Below, in pieces: positions 1 through 5,418 of a stretch of DNA of 9,250 nucleotides. Within the stretch, counting starts at the first letter, position 1. Each line of letters opens with the position of its first letter. The DNA is from a bacterium. Lineage in GTDB: Bacteria; Thermosulfidibacterota; Thermosulfidibacteria; Thermosulfidibacterales; JALWSI01. The notes under the pieces are model-generated. The model saw nothing but the letters and a program-made list of their open reading frames with translations, made no database searches and had not been told where the DNA came from. The stretch is from positions 1 through 9,250 of the forward strand of contig JALWSI010000017.1 of the NCBI GenBank assembly GCA_027080315.1, written 5' to 3'. Position numbers and translations under genes: made by a program.

Positions 1-56
1 GCATTACGTATATAGATGGATAATCCGAGCTGCAACACCATAAGCGGGGAGGCATG

Positions 57-305
57 ATGGAGGAGCAAAAGGCAACAACGAGGGAGAACGACCCCATTGA
101 ACCAAAAGAGCCTCTGCTTCTTAAGATCGTCGTGGGGTTGGTGAAAATGGTCGTTTTAACCATTTTGGGAATAGGAATATGCATAGCAGTGGTGATAAAG
201 CTACTGGTAGAACTGGCGATTCTCTGTTTCATGCTAAGCCTGCTTTTTAGCTGTCCCCCGGCTTTCCTAATACTTCTTGCCATAGCGGCTTGCAGAAAAG
301 AGTAG
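57..305 (+). CDS. small two-helix membrane protein, unknown function
   Basis: This encodes an 82-residue protein that I do not recognise. The first ~22 residues are charged and hydrophilic (MEEQKATTREND...). The rest is almost entirely hydrophobic: one helix at about residues 24-47 and a second at about 49-78, separated by a short KLLVE stretch, ending in Cys-Arg-Lys-Glu. A small integral inner-membrane protein is therefore likely. Two ATG codons lie in tandem at 54 and 57. The GGGGAGG at 46-52 leaves only 1 nt before the first but 4 nt before the second, so I prefer 57. It converges on the minus-strand gene ending at 339, with a GC-rich hairpin between. No promoter can be judged because the window begins just upstream. 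The reading frame is convincing (RBS, composition, clean stop), but the function is unknown. Confidence 0.7.
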   Translation: MEEQKATTRENDPIEPKEPLLLKIVVGLVKMVVLTILGIGICIAVVIKLLVELAILCFMLSLLFSCPPAFLILLAIAACRKE

Positions 306-309
306 AAGA

Positions 310-326
310 GCCCGCCTCCGGCGGGC
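310..326 (-). terminator. GC-rich hairpin between convergent genes
   Basis: A perfect 7-bp stem GCCCGCC/GGCGGGC encloses a 3-nt loop, immediately after the stop of the plus-strand gene and 13 nt past the stop of the minus-strand gene. Read on the minus strand it is followed by a pyrimidine/U-rich tail (TCTTCTACTCTTTTC), fitting an intrinsic terminator for the minus-strand cassette. On the plus strand no U-tract follows, so termination there would be weaker. Confidence 0.65.
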
Positions 327-338
327 CCAAAGCTACTA

Positions 339-1001
339 TCACCCCTCTTTACCCTCGCAGCGACTATCAGAAAATGAGCCCCAGAAGCTGGCTTTAACCG
401 AGGGACAGATCTCGTAGTTTCTGAGTCCATACTCATCCTTCAATATGGCATCAAGCTCGTTCACCGATGACTCCCAGGGCTCTGCTCCTGAGTTCACCCT
501 GTTGGTTCCTGTGTATATGGAGGCCACAACAGGGTCCACACCAAAACGGAAGGTAATAGAAGAGAGAAGCACGCAAAGAAGCTTAAGATCGTAAAAGGTG
601 GAGATGAACCTCTTGTTCTTCTCATACAACTCTAACAACTCTTTCTCGTCAATATCCCTTCTTATCTCCGCAGTTATGGATGATCTAATCCGTCTTCTAT
701 TCCCTATATGTTGTCTATTTATCCTATTATGTTCTTCCACACTAACACACTTATAGATATCTTCCTTAGTCAGAATATCTCCATCTCTAACACATGGCAA
801 AAGTATAAAGAGACTTATCATTAGCAGACCATCATCAATGATAAATCTTCCAGGGGTTATCAATCTATGAACCAGCTTTCCATCCCACAAAACCCACACA
901 CCTTTATCTCCAAAATAGGCTAACATACGATCAGGATGGAATCCTTCTCCATGAAAAGCATTTCCTCTACCCACAAGTATTAAAAATCTTGATTGAGACA
1001 T
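339..1001 (-). CDS. unrecognised protein, last gene of WYL cassette
   Basis: This is a 220-residue protein with no family I recognise. The N-terminal third looks like a beta-rich fold (RFLILVGRGN, then GVWVLWDGKLVHRL around residues 34-47). A strongly hydrophobic run follows at about 56-70 (DDGLLMISLFILLPCV), either a buried core helix or one membrane segment. The middle is charged and helical (about 77-135, many Arg/Lys/Glu), and the C-terminus ends in SRCEGKEG. The start is well supported: AAAGGAGGT lies 6 nt before the ATG. It begins only 15 nt after the stop of the upstream minus-strand gene, so the two are very probably co-transcribed. Codons are AT-richer than in most neighbours, which may point to transfer. 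No catalytic motif is visible. Confidence 0.75.
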   Translation of the reverse strand: MSQSRFLILVGRGNAFHGEGFHPDRMLAYFGDKGVWVLWDGKLVHRLITPGRFIIDDGLLMISLFILLPCVRDGDILTKEDIYKCVSVEEHNRINRQHIGNRRRIRSSITAEIRRDIDEKELLELYEKNKRFISTFYDLKLLCVLLSSITFRFGVDPVVASIYTGTNRVNSGAEPWESSVNELDAILKDEYGLRNYEICPSVKASFWGSFSDSRCEGKEG

Positions 1002-1016
1002 ATTGTACCTCCTTTC

Positions 1017-1715
1017 TTAGTTATTAGAGAGATAGAAACACTTATTACCTACGCATATCTTAGCTACAGGCTCTATCTCTCCCTCCGTCTCACCAACCAG
1101 ATTTCCATGGATATCAAAGACGTATTTGTCACCATGGATGTGGTGGTAAATGTATCTCTTTATGGCTCCCCAGGCAGTTATGGTGCCGTGGTTCAATATG
1201 TAGTGCTCTCTCACCATTATTCCCACATAATCCAGCACCCTATCCATATCCTCACCCATGACGAACTCTTTCTTGACACCTATGCGACGCCAACCCTCAA
1301 TAAAGGCCCTGACAAAGCCAGGAGAACTCCAAGGTCCACCTGTTGTCTCAACAAATATGTAGGGATCTTCCAGCTTACATATTGCCACCTGCCTCTTTTT
1401 AACCCACTCTATATACTCTTCAACAGGTTCCTTTTCAATTTCAAGAATCTCAACAAGTTTTAGAACAAAAGATGCACTATCGTACTTGATATCAAAGTTT
1501 CCATCCTTTATCCATGCGTACAGATCAGCTCCACATAGAAAAGAATCCAGAGACTTTAATCCTGCTTCAATATTGTTATATTCCATGCGTTCTACTAACT
1601 CTTTTTCATTCATACTTACCACTTTCTTTTTAATCATCTCAAATAGTTTTACACCTTTAGATAACCTGTTCACCACTTCAACATTACTCTCATTATTCTC
1701 AATAATATTCTCCAT
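1017..1715 (-). CDS. unrecognised protein, middle gene of WYL cassette
   Basis: This is a 232-residue protein, not recognised. An Asn/Glu/Lys-rich N-terminus (MENIIENNESN) leads into helical segments (about residues 15-110, including VKLVEILEIEKEPVEEYIEWVKKR-like amphipathic stretches). A more globular region follows, with TTGGPWSSPG (about 124-133), WRRIGVKKEF and an unusual histidine cluster YHHIHGDKYVFDIHG (about 189-203), then a final ICVGNKC pair of cysteines. The His/Asp cluster could bind a metal, but no known catalytic signature fits. Start: AGGAGG with 6 nt before the ATG. Spacing to the downstream gene is 15 nt; the WYL regulator ends 101 nt upstream on the same strand. It is markedly AT-rich (AAT, ATA, GAA codons), unlike the ATPase genes elsewhere in the window. 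Confidence 0.75.
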   Translation of the reverse strand: MENIIENNESNVEVVNRLSKGVKLFEMIKKKVVSMNEKELVERMEYNNIEAGLKSLDSFLCGADLYAWIKDGNFDIKYDSASFVLKLVEILEIEKEPVEEYIEWVKKRQVAICKLEDPYIFVETTGGPWSSPGFVRAFIEGWRRIGVKKEFVMGEDMDRVLDYVGIMVREHYILNHGTITAWGAIKRYIYHHIHGDKYVFDIHGNLVGETEGEIEPVAKICVGNKCFYLSNN

Positions 1716-1816
1716 TCTACACCTCCTATCTTAATCTTTCATAAATAAATATACGAATATCCTTAGGTCACTTACAGGGACTAAAGACAAAGGGATGTCT
1801 TAAAACTAAACGGCTC

Positions 1817-2749
1817 TTAAGAAATGTTGCCTTGGTACTCCACCCAATCCCTGAGCTCTGCCATAATCTCTTCTCTCAACTCAGGGGGCTTAAGAACGAA
1901 TATGTTGGGCAGCCAGGGTTTTATGACGAAGTTCTTTATAGGATCCAAATTAACTGCAAGGAAGGATACTATCAGGTCTCCTGACTCTGTTTCATCTTCT
2001 ATGATCTGACTGGGATCAAACTTCTTACGCTTAAAATAGTGGGCAACCTCTCTCTTAACCAACACCTCAACCCTTTTGCCCACACCATGACCAAGATAAG
2101 GGTAGTAAACATCCTGCAGCTCGTTCTCAGGAATACAGGCAAATCTTCGGCTTGTGGGGGATATGTCTTTGATTCTGTCAATGGCGTAAGACTTGATCTT
2201 AGAATCTCTCATATCCCGGGCCAGCAGGTACCAGAATCCCTTAAGATAGGCCAGTTTGTAGGGTTCAACCTTGCGGGGTTCATCCTCATCCTTGTAGAGA
2301 AAGGTGATAACCTGTTGCTCCGAGATGTGACCAAGAAGGGCCATCATGTTATTCTGTGTCTCGTCGCTGAGCATCTGGGGAATCCCCGCAGAGATGTGAA
2401 CTGGCGAGATAACATTCTCGCTAAGGCCTAAAAAACCGCTCACGCTGGGTTCAATATCAGGTAGAAGCTGACGAACAAGATGCCTTGCAGCAATGAGAAA
2501 AGAGAGTTCCTCGTCTCCCAGCATCTCCACATTTTTCAGCTCTGAATGATCTGCAGAATAGACCCCCTGATCCACGCGGGTTATGGAGAATCCGGCCTCT
2601 CGCAAAAAACGGAGATCCCGGTTTATGGTACGGGTGCTCACCGAGAAATCCTTTGCGAGTTTTGAAACACTCACACGCTCCTTCTCGCCCAGCAGACGAA
2701 GAATGCTAACCAAGCGTCTCAACCGCCTTTTGCTGTCCTCTACAGGCAC
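1817..2749 (-). CDS. WYL-domain transcriptional regulator (HTH-WYL-WCX)
   Basis: A DNA-binding transcription factor of the WYL family, 310 residues, the usual length. A winged helix-turn-helix of the DeoR/HTH_11 type occupies about residues 10-65 (VSVSKLAKDFSVSTRTINRDLRFL). The WYL domain spans about 141-200, with the name-giving W-Y-L at 173-175 (GFWYLLARD) and the basic YAIDRIKDI that follows. A WCX-like C-terminal domain covers about 225-305. WYL domains are thought to sense small ligands or nucleic acid; relatives such as BrxR and CapW control phage-defence operons. The start is GTG, with GGAGG 6 nt upstream. A strong promoter lies at 2796-2824. I see no clear terminator or promoter in the 101 nt before the next gene, so it probably heads a three-gene operon and may autoregulate it. 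The targets are inferred, not seen. Confidence 0.92.
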   Translation of the reverse strand: MPVEDSKRRLRRLVSILRLLGEKERVSVSKLAKDFSVSTRTINRDLRFLREAGFSITRVDQGVYSADHSELKNVEMLGDEELSFLIAARHLVRQLLPDIEPSVSGFLGLSENVISPVHISAGIPQMLSDETQNNMMALLGHISEQQVITFLYKDEDEPRKVEPYKLAYLKGFWYLLARDMRDSKIKSYAIDRIKDISPTSRRFACIPENELQDVYYPYLGHGVGKRVEVLVKREVAHYFKRKKFDPSQIIEDETESGDLIVSFLAVNLDPIKNFVIKPWLPNIFVLKPPELREEIMAELRDWVEYQGNIS

Positions 2750-2795
2750 ACAACACCTCCCTCACCAAGATGGATGTTTTCGCCCACAGCCACAC

Positions 2796-2824
2796 CTTAT
2801 ACCACTGAAACAGGTTCTGGTCAA
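2796..2824 (-). promoter_or_regulatory. sigma-70 promoter of the WYL cassette
   Basis: Read on the minus strand: -35 TTGACC (2824-2819), a 17-nt spacer and -10 TATAAG (2801-2796). Both boxes are 5/6 matches to consensus at ideal spacing. The predicted start lies near 2789, giving a ~40-nt leader before the GTG of the WYL gene. Confidence 0.75.
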
Positions 2825-3000
2825 GTTTAGCACCCATTTTTTGTAACAGTCTGAAAGAATTAAAGGAGGTGAACAAAACCATAAAGGCAGCATATCCATC
2901 TCTTTATTACTGAACACAACTATTCCTCTGGATAGCAACGCTACCTTCCGCAGATTCCACTCCAAAGACCCCGGACTAAATAAGACAATCTAATCGGTCA

Positions 3001-3294
3001 TCACCACCAACCATAGCGATAACGGCGGTGATGGTAGCCATGGCGATGGTGATGATGGTGGTGATAACCAGAGCTATAACCAAAACCCCACCATCCCGCA
3101 GAGTATGAGGGATAGTGATAAAGGGGGTAACCGTAAGCAGGAGCAATGGCCACCGGATAACATCTGTAAATCACAGTGGGATGATACCCATAGTAGAAAC
3201 CCCTGTAGTATCCACCATTGTAGTAACCACCGCCAAAGGTCACCGCCCAGCCCAGCATGATCATGAAGGCCACCATCAAACCCTTCTTTCTCAT
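3001..3294 (-). CDS. exported Tyr/Gly/His-rich low-complexity protein
   Basis: A 97-residue protein. It begins with a short basic n-region and hydrophobic stretch typical of a Sec signal peptide (MRKKGLMVAFMIMLGWAVTF). The mature part is nearly all aromatic, Gly and His: repeated GGYY/GFYYGY units, then proline/tyrosine segments, then a tail with six consecutive histidines followed by RHGYHHRRYRYGWW. I count 19 Tyr and 11 His. The His cluster could bind Ni, Zn or Cu, and the composition would suit a surface or envelope structural protein; neither is shown. The frame stays open to a GTG at 3315, but the ribosome binding site GGGGAGGTG lies inside that extension, so the ATG at 3294 is the real start. 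It has its own promoter at 3373-3401. No family is recognised. Confidence 0.72.
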   Translation of the reverse strand: MRKKGLMVAFMIMLGWAVTFGGGYYNGGYYRGFYYGYHPTVIYRCYPVAIAPAYGYPLYHYPSYSAGWWGFGYSSGYHHHHHHRHGYHHRRYRYGWW

Positions 3295-3372
3295 ATACCG
3301 CTCACCTCCCCTCACTGGTGAATGGTTCTGCCTCTATGAAGAATCTCTAAAAAGCGCCGCCCTTTGTAATTT

Positions 3373-3401
3373 ATGATAGTCCCAAGATGCTTGTATGAAA
3401 A
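3373..3401 (-). promoter_or_regulatory. likely promoter of the Tyr/His-rich gene
   Basis: Minus strand: -35 TTTTCA (4/6), 17-nt spacer, -10 TATCAT (5/6). The predicted start near 3366 would give a leader of about 70 nt carrying the GGGGAGGTG ribosome binding site. Confidence 0.5.
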
Positions 3402-3473
3402 GGGGTGAGGTGAAAGAAGAGGTCCAAGCCACTTTGAATTAAGAGCCTCTTTGATACAACAGAGAGGATTTGC

Positions 3474-3501
3474 TTGACATTATGCATTTGAAATGCATAT
3501 T
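3474..3501 (+). promoter_or_regulatory. promoter of DUF4143 ATPase, apparently leaderless
   Basis: The -35 is a perfect TTGACA (3474-3479), followed by a 16-nt spacer and -10 CATATT (3496-3501, 4/6). Transcription should begin at about 3508-3510, which is the ATG itself. No Shine-Dalgarno sequence lies before this ATG (TTTTCACTT), so a leaderless mRNA is expected. Nearly every other gene in the window has a strong ribosome binding site, so this is a real contrast. Confidence 0.65.
3481..3499. promoter_or_regulatory. 19-bp perfect palindrome, probable operator
   Basis: TATGCATTTGAAATGCATA: two 9-bp perfect inverted arms around a single central G. It fills the spacer between the -35 and -10 boxes and overlaps the -10. 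A repressor dimer bound here would block RNA polymerase directly. The cognate protein is not identified. Confidence 0.65.
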
Positions 3502-3509
3502 TTTCACTT

Positions 3510-4748
3510 ATGGAAGCCAACAAAACACCCATCTACATCACAAGGTCACTGGAACCCGTGATCAAAAGGGCTGTTGAGCAGTTTCCTGCGGTGGTCCTCA
3601 CCGGGCCACGGCAGTCCGGCAAGACCACCTTGTTGAAGCATCTCTTCTCAGATCGCTACCGCTACGTGTCTATGGAACCGCCAGATGTGAGGGTAGCTGC
3701 AAAAGAGGACCCCAGAGCCTTTATTGAGATGTTCCCCCCTCCCGTGATCCTTGACGAGATACAGCACGCTCCAGAGCTACTCCCTTACATAAAAGAGAGG
3801 ATTGATTCCAACAGAAACAAGAGGGGACAGTTCTTGCTCACAGGATCACAGAACCTGCTCTTAATGGAGAAGGTGACCGAATCACTGGCAGGGCGAGCCG
3901 CCTTGCTTCGTCTCTTTCCCCTTTCACGGCGAGAAGCCGCAGGAGAACCCCAACTCCCTCTACCCTGGGAGAGAGAGAACAGAAACGAGTCAAATAAACG
4001 CCCTTTCACCTATGGGGAGCTTTGGAGAAATCTGCTGAGGGGGTGGTATCCAGAGCTTGTGGCCTATCCCAACATAGACTCAAACCTGTGGCATGGTAGC
4101 TACATACAAACCTATCTGGAAAGGGATGTACGTACCATCAGACAGGTGGGAGATCTCTCTCAGTTCCAGAACTTTCTCCGCATCTTGGCAGCAAGAAGTG
4201 CGCAGCTCCTAAACCTCACTGACATAGCCAGAGACCTCGGTATCGCAGTCAACACCGCAAAGGCATGGCTCTCAGTTTTAGAGGCCAGTTACCAGGTTAT
4301 CGTGCTACGCCCTTACTTCACCAACATAGGGAAGAGACTTGTGAAAAGACCAAAGGTGTATTTTACCGATGTTGGCACCCTTTGCTATCTGGCGGGGCTT
4401 AAAGAGCCCCACCATGCTGCAGCAGGTCCCATGGGAGGAGCAATAATGGAGACAGCCGTCCTCTCTGAGATAGTTAAGACCCTTGTACATCAAGGCATAG
4501 AACCCAGAATATACTTCTGGCGCACCATAGCAGGGACAGAGGTGGACTTAGTTGTGGAAACGGAGGGCAAGCTGGTCCCCATAGAGGTAAAATTATCAGC
4601 CACTCCCCGTCCTACCATGGCCTCCGCAATTAAAAGGTTCCAACAGGATTTTGAGAACAGGGCACTTTCCGGATACGTGGTTCATCCCGGAGAGGTGAAG
4701 CTGCCTTTGGGATCAGGGGTGATGGCTCTTCCCTTCGCAGAATTGTAG
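3510..4748 (+). CDS. AAA ATPase with DUF4143 C-terminal domain
   Basis: A 412-residue protein of the widespread P-loop ATPase/DUF4143 family. Residues 27-40 carry Walker A (GPRQSGKT at 32-39), 78-83 Walker B (PVILDE), and 109-115 a sensor-like LLTGSQN. SLAGRA at 125-130 follows, as is typical of the family. A winged-helix segment lies at about 235-261 (LNLTDIARDLGIAVNTAKAWL). The C-terminal region has the nuclease-like pattern E344-x-D346 ... E359-V-K361 of the PD-(D/E)XK fold. The biochemical role of the family is unsettled; it is often carried as solitary, mobile-looking genes. Length and the N-terminal motif (YITRSLEPVIKRAVEQFPAVVLTGPRQSGKT) match intact members, supporting the ATG at 3510 despite the absence of a ribosome binding site. 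It is transcribed alone from the palindrome-containing promoter. Confidence 0.92.
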   Translation: MEANKTPIYITRSLEPVIKRAVEQFPAVVLTGPRQSGKTTLLKHLFSDRYRYVSMEPPDVRVAAKEDPRAFIEMFPPPVILDEIQHAPELLPYIKERIDSNRNKRGQFLLTGSQNLLLMEKVTESLAGRAALLRLFPLSRREAAGEPQLPLPWERENRNESNKRPFTYGELWRNLLRGWYPELVAYPNIDSNLWHGSYIQTYLERDVRTIRQVGDLSQFQNFLRILAARSAQLLNLTDIARDLGIAVNTAKAWLSVLEASYQVIVLRPYFTNIGKRLVKRPKVYFTDVGTLCYLAGLKEPHHAAAGPMGGAIMETAVLSEIVKTLVHQGIEPRIYFWRTIAGTEVDLVVETEGKLVPIEVKLSATPRPTMASAIKRFQQDFENRALSGYVVHPGEVKLPLGSGVMALPFAEL

Positions 4749-4749
4749 G

Positions 4750-4772
4750 TGCAGGTGAAAGAGCAACCTGCA
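4750..4772. terminator. hairpin between convergent genes, weak terminator
   Basis: TGCAGGT and ACCTGCA form a perfect 7-bp stem with a 9-nt loop, starting directly after the stop of the ATPase gene and 32 nt beyond the stop of the 62-residue gene on the other strand. Neither side has a clear U-tract, so intrinsic termination is uncertain. Confidence 0.4.
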
Positions 4773-4803
4773 TATAACGAGATGCGGCTTTTACACAAAA
4801 GGA

Positions 4804-4992
4804 TCAAGGCTTGTAGGTGAAGCTCACCTTTCGCTCTTCGTCCTTACGCCTATGGTCTGACCTGCCTCTGCTGCTGGCCTCGCTCTGGTAGGTTGAGTAA
4901 GAACAGCTGTTCTTCTTTTGCGACTCAGGGCGATACTGCTTTCTTCTCATGGTGTCAAAAAAGGTCGCTGCTGCAAAGAGATTAGGGAACAT
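4804..4992 (-). CDS. small basic hypothetical protein
   Basis: A 62-residue protein beginning MFPNLFAAATFFDTMRRK and then strongly polar and charged (many Arg, Lys, Ser, Gln, Glu; SSRGRSDHRRKDEERK around residues 40-55). A short hydrophobic N-terminal helix followed by a basic, probably disordered tail is all that can be seen. The frame remains open to 5052, but AAAGGGGGTGAT, nearly the full anti-Shine-Dalgarno complement, ends just 3 nt before the ATG at 4992, which decides the start. It stands alone, convergent with the ATPase gene. No family is recognised. The strong ribosome binding site is the main support; it could still be a chance frame. Confidence 0.5.
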   Translation of the reverse strand: MFPNLFAAATFFDTMRRKQYRPESQKKNSCSYSTYQSEASSRGRSDHRRKDEERKVSFTYKP

Positions 4993-5078
4993 CCCATCAC
5001 CCCCTTTTCCAACTACTGTTTGTAAAGTTAAGCCTATGTTCAAAATTATCAATACCTTTTTAAGAAATGAGGCAGGGT

Positions 5079-5120
5079 TTTGGTCTGGACCAAATCTGAC
5101 CAGACCCTCTTCTTTATTTT
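5079..5120 (+). promoter_or_regulatory. two mutually exclusive hairpins with T-rich tail
   Basis: Two overlapping inverted repeats share the same bases. TTTGGTC/GACCAAA (5079-5094) has a 2-nt centre, and GGTCTGG/CCAGACC (5082-5106) has an 11-nt loop. The second is followed on the plus strand by a pyrimidine-rich CTCTTCTTTATTTT (5107-5120), so it resembles a terminator and the first a competing structure. It could end transcription from upstream, act as an attenuator for the ADP-ribosylglycohydrolase downstream, or be an operator for the minus-strand 62-residue gene. The sequence alone does not decide. Confidence 0.4.
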
Positions 5121-5165
5121 AACACTTACGAAACTTAAACCTTGAAATGCAAAATGATCAAAATC

Positions 5166-5194
5166 ACCCCTTTACTTTTACGCCCTAAAGGGGT
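5166..5194 (+). promoter_or_regulatory. 9-bp stem-loop in upstream region of glycohydrolase
   Basis: ACCCCTTTA (5166-5174) and TAAAGGGGT (5186-5194) form a perfect 9-bp stem around an 11-nt loop. It lies about 165 nt before the chosen start of the ADP-ribosylglycohydrolase. Its right arm contains AAAGGGG, which resembles a degenerate ribosome binding site. On the minus strand it is followed by GATTTTGATCATTTT, so it might also terminate minus-strand transcription. Confidence 0.45.
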
Positions 5195-5262
5195 AGGTTT
5201 GCAAAGAGAGGTTTATTAAAGAGTTGGGCTTAAAAGCTTTTCAAAGAGATTACAGAACAAGC

Positions 5263-5418
5263 CCAAGGAGGTGCATTTGAGCCAAAAGCCTTCTTTGATG
5301 GAGAGATTCTTAAAGGCGCTTATGGACATGGCAAATAGAATAAAACCAAGGAGGTGTGTTTTGAGCAAAGACTCTTCTTTAATAGACAAATTCTTAGGTG
5401 CGTTTCTGGGCATGGCAA
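5263..5418 (+). repeat. tandem duplication of RBS plus start region
   Basis: Copy 1 (5263-5334) and copy 2 (5346-5418) align over ~73 nt at roughly three-quarters identity with a period of 83-84 nt. Both begin CCAAGGAGGTG, have a TTG start (5277 and 5361) at 5-6 nt spacing, and then similar codons: LSQKPSLMERFLKALMDMAN versus LSKDSSLIDKFLGAFLGMAI. The two are in one open frame. A more decayed third copy may begin near 5187 (AAAGGGGTAGGTTTGCAAAG, TTG at 5199), but its frame is stopped at 5217. Confidence 0.75.

Noticed and set aside
993-1463. 156-residue plus-strand open frame
   Set aside because: It lies antisense to the well-supported minus-strand gene at 1017-1715. The AT-rich coding sequence leaves the opposite frame open by chance.
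1784-1801. Weak hairpin AAGACA/TGTCTT between the WYL gene and the next gene
   Set aside because: The stem is only 6 AT-rich pairs without a U-tract, too weak to call a terminator or to split the operon.
2862-2913. Orphan Shine-Dalgarno AAAGGAGGTGA on the plus strand with a 14-codon GTG frame
   Set aside because: The GTG overlaps the ribosome binding site and no longer frame follows. It may be a relic of a lost gene or chance.
2762-2965. 67-residue minus-strand open frame upstream of the WYL gene
   Set aside because: It has no ribosome binding site, its composition is unlike a protein, and the WYL promoter lies inside it.
3030-3070. Trinucleotide-like GTG/GAT tract as a microsatellite
   Set aside because: It is simply the coding sequence of the histidine cluster in the Tyr/His-rich protein, with mixed CAC/CAT codons.
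5271-5360. GTG at 5271 as start of the glycohydrolase
   Set aside because: The GTG is part of the AAGGAGGTG ribosome binding site itself. The TTG at 5277 or, better, the TTG at 5361 is served by a proper site.
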